Origin: Pseudomonas fluorescens | GTDB lineage: Bacteria > Pseudomonadota > Gammaproteobacteria > Pseudomonadales > Pseudomonadaceae | Assembly (NCBI RefSeq): GCF_005938625.1 | Contig: NZ_VCNJ01000014.1 | Span: 62,001-126,000, forward strand | Direction of reading: 5' to 3' | Length of the DNA stretch: 64,000 nt | In this document: piece by piece, positions 63,974-64,000 of the stretch | How the letters are laid out: each line of letters opens with the position of its first letter | Numbering within the stretch: the stretch's first letter is position 1 | Position numbers and translations under genes: made by a program | Notes under the pieces: model-generated | Databases searched by the model: none | The model's input: only the letters and a program-made list of their open reading frames with translations | What the model was told of the DNA's origin: nothing

Positions 63974-64000
63974 AAAACATTGCACCGGTCATCACCATTG
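63970..64000 (+). CDS. cmk: cytidylate kinase, first ten codons
   Basis: GTG at 63970 opens a frame reading MKNIAPVITI, the start of Cmk, and it overlaps the tyrA-aroA stop (GTGA). The position after aroA is the standard Pseudomonas order, with rpsA expected next. Only ten codons are inside the window, so the call depends on the order as much as on the sequence. Confidence 0.8.
   Translation, partial: MKNIAPVITI

Overview
The window looks like chromosomal DNA of a Pseudomonas of the fluorescens group. The evidence is the GC-rich sequence, the gene order gyrA-serC-pheA-hisC-tyrA/aroA-cmk, the mtnA/deaminase/ubiG/mupP/yciK cluster, a CsrA paralogue of the Rsm type, the N-acetylglutaminylglutamine amide (NAGGN) osmolyte genes, and many REP doublets of the GGGAGCGAGCTTGCTCGCG kind. 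The species call is inference; no rRNA is present. Almost all of the DNA is coding, and I found no tRNA, CRISPR array, insertion sequence or prophage.

Layout. 1-4400: galactonate catabolism (end of dgoK, dgoA, dgoD, an MFS importer, an IclR regulator). 4400-6540: a zinc alcohol dehydrogenase divergent from an AraC regulator. 6700-10670: the electron-transfer flavoprotein module (ETF-ubiquinone oxidoreductase divergent from etfBA) around a probable PsrA operator. 10700-20700: envelope and small genes: a periplasmic binding protein with two lipoproteins (DUF4398, and DUF4398-OmpA), a MocR regulator, a START-domain protein, an LTA-synthase-like sulfatase, a 50-residue DUF3309 protein, two small membrane or regulatory proteins, csrA and a UPF0270 protein. 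20860-25750: the NAGGN operon (asnO, ngg, M42 peptidase).

25850-32750 is the most unusual stretch. Two divergent genes encode proteins with a related N-terminal region of about 600 residues (dermonecrotic-toxin-like). The short one (601 aa) stops there and lacks the hydrophobic segment. The long one (1606 aa) continues into leucine-rich repeats and a C-terminal NEL-type E3 ubiquitin ligase domain with a CxD motif, so it is a candidate effector aimed at eukaryotic cells. The AT-rich gap between them carries a hairpin, a palindrome and a long-spacer inverted repeat.

32750-45310: tRNA modification (mnmC, trhO), polyphosphate:AMP phosphotransferase, a thiolase, a DMT exporter, fumC, DUF2059 and BolA proteins, a FrnE/DsbA-like protein and an ABC exporter. 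45500-49900: a membrane GGDEF-EAL protein followed closely by a TenA-family protein, then a second GGDEF protein on the other strand. 50240-55000: yciK, mupP, ubiG, a methylthioadenosine deaminase-type hydrolase and mtnA, linking peptidoglycan recycling, ubiquinone synthesis and methionine salvage. 55400-64000: gyrA, then the serine/aromatic/histidine supraoperon, ending in the first codons of cmk.

REP doublets fill many gaps at gene ends. Protein functions are assigned from recognisable motifs and family memory; no database search was run.
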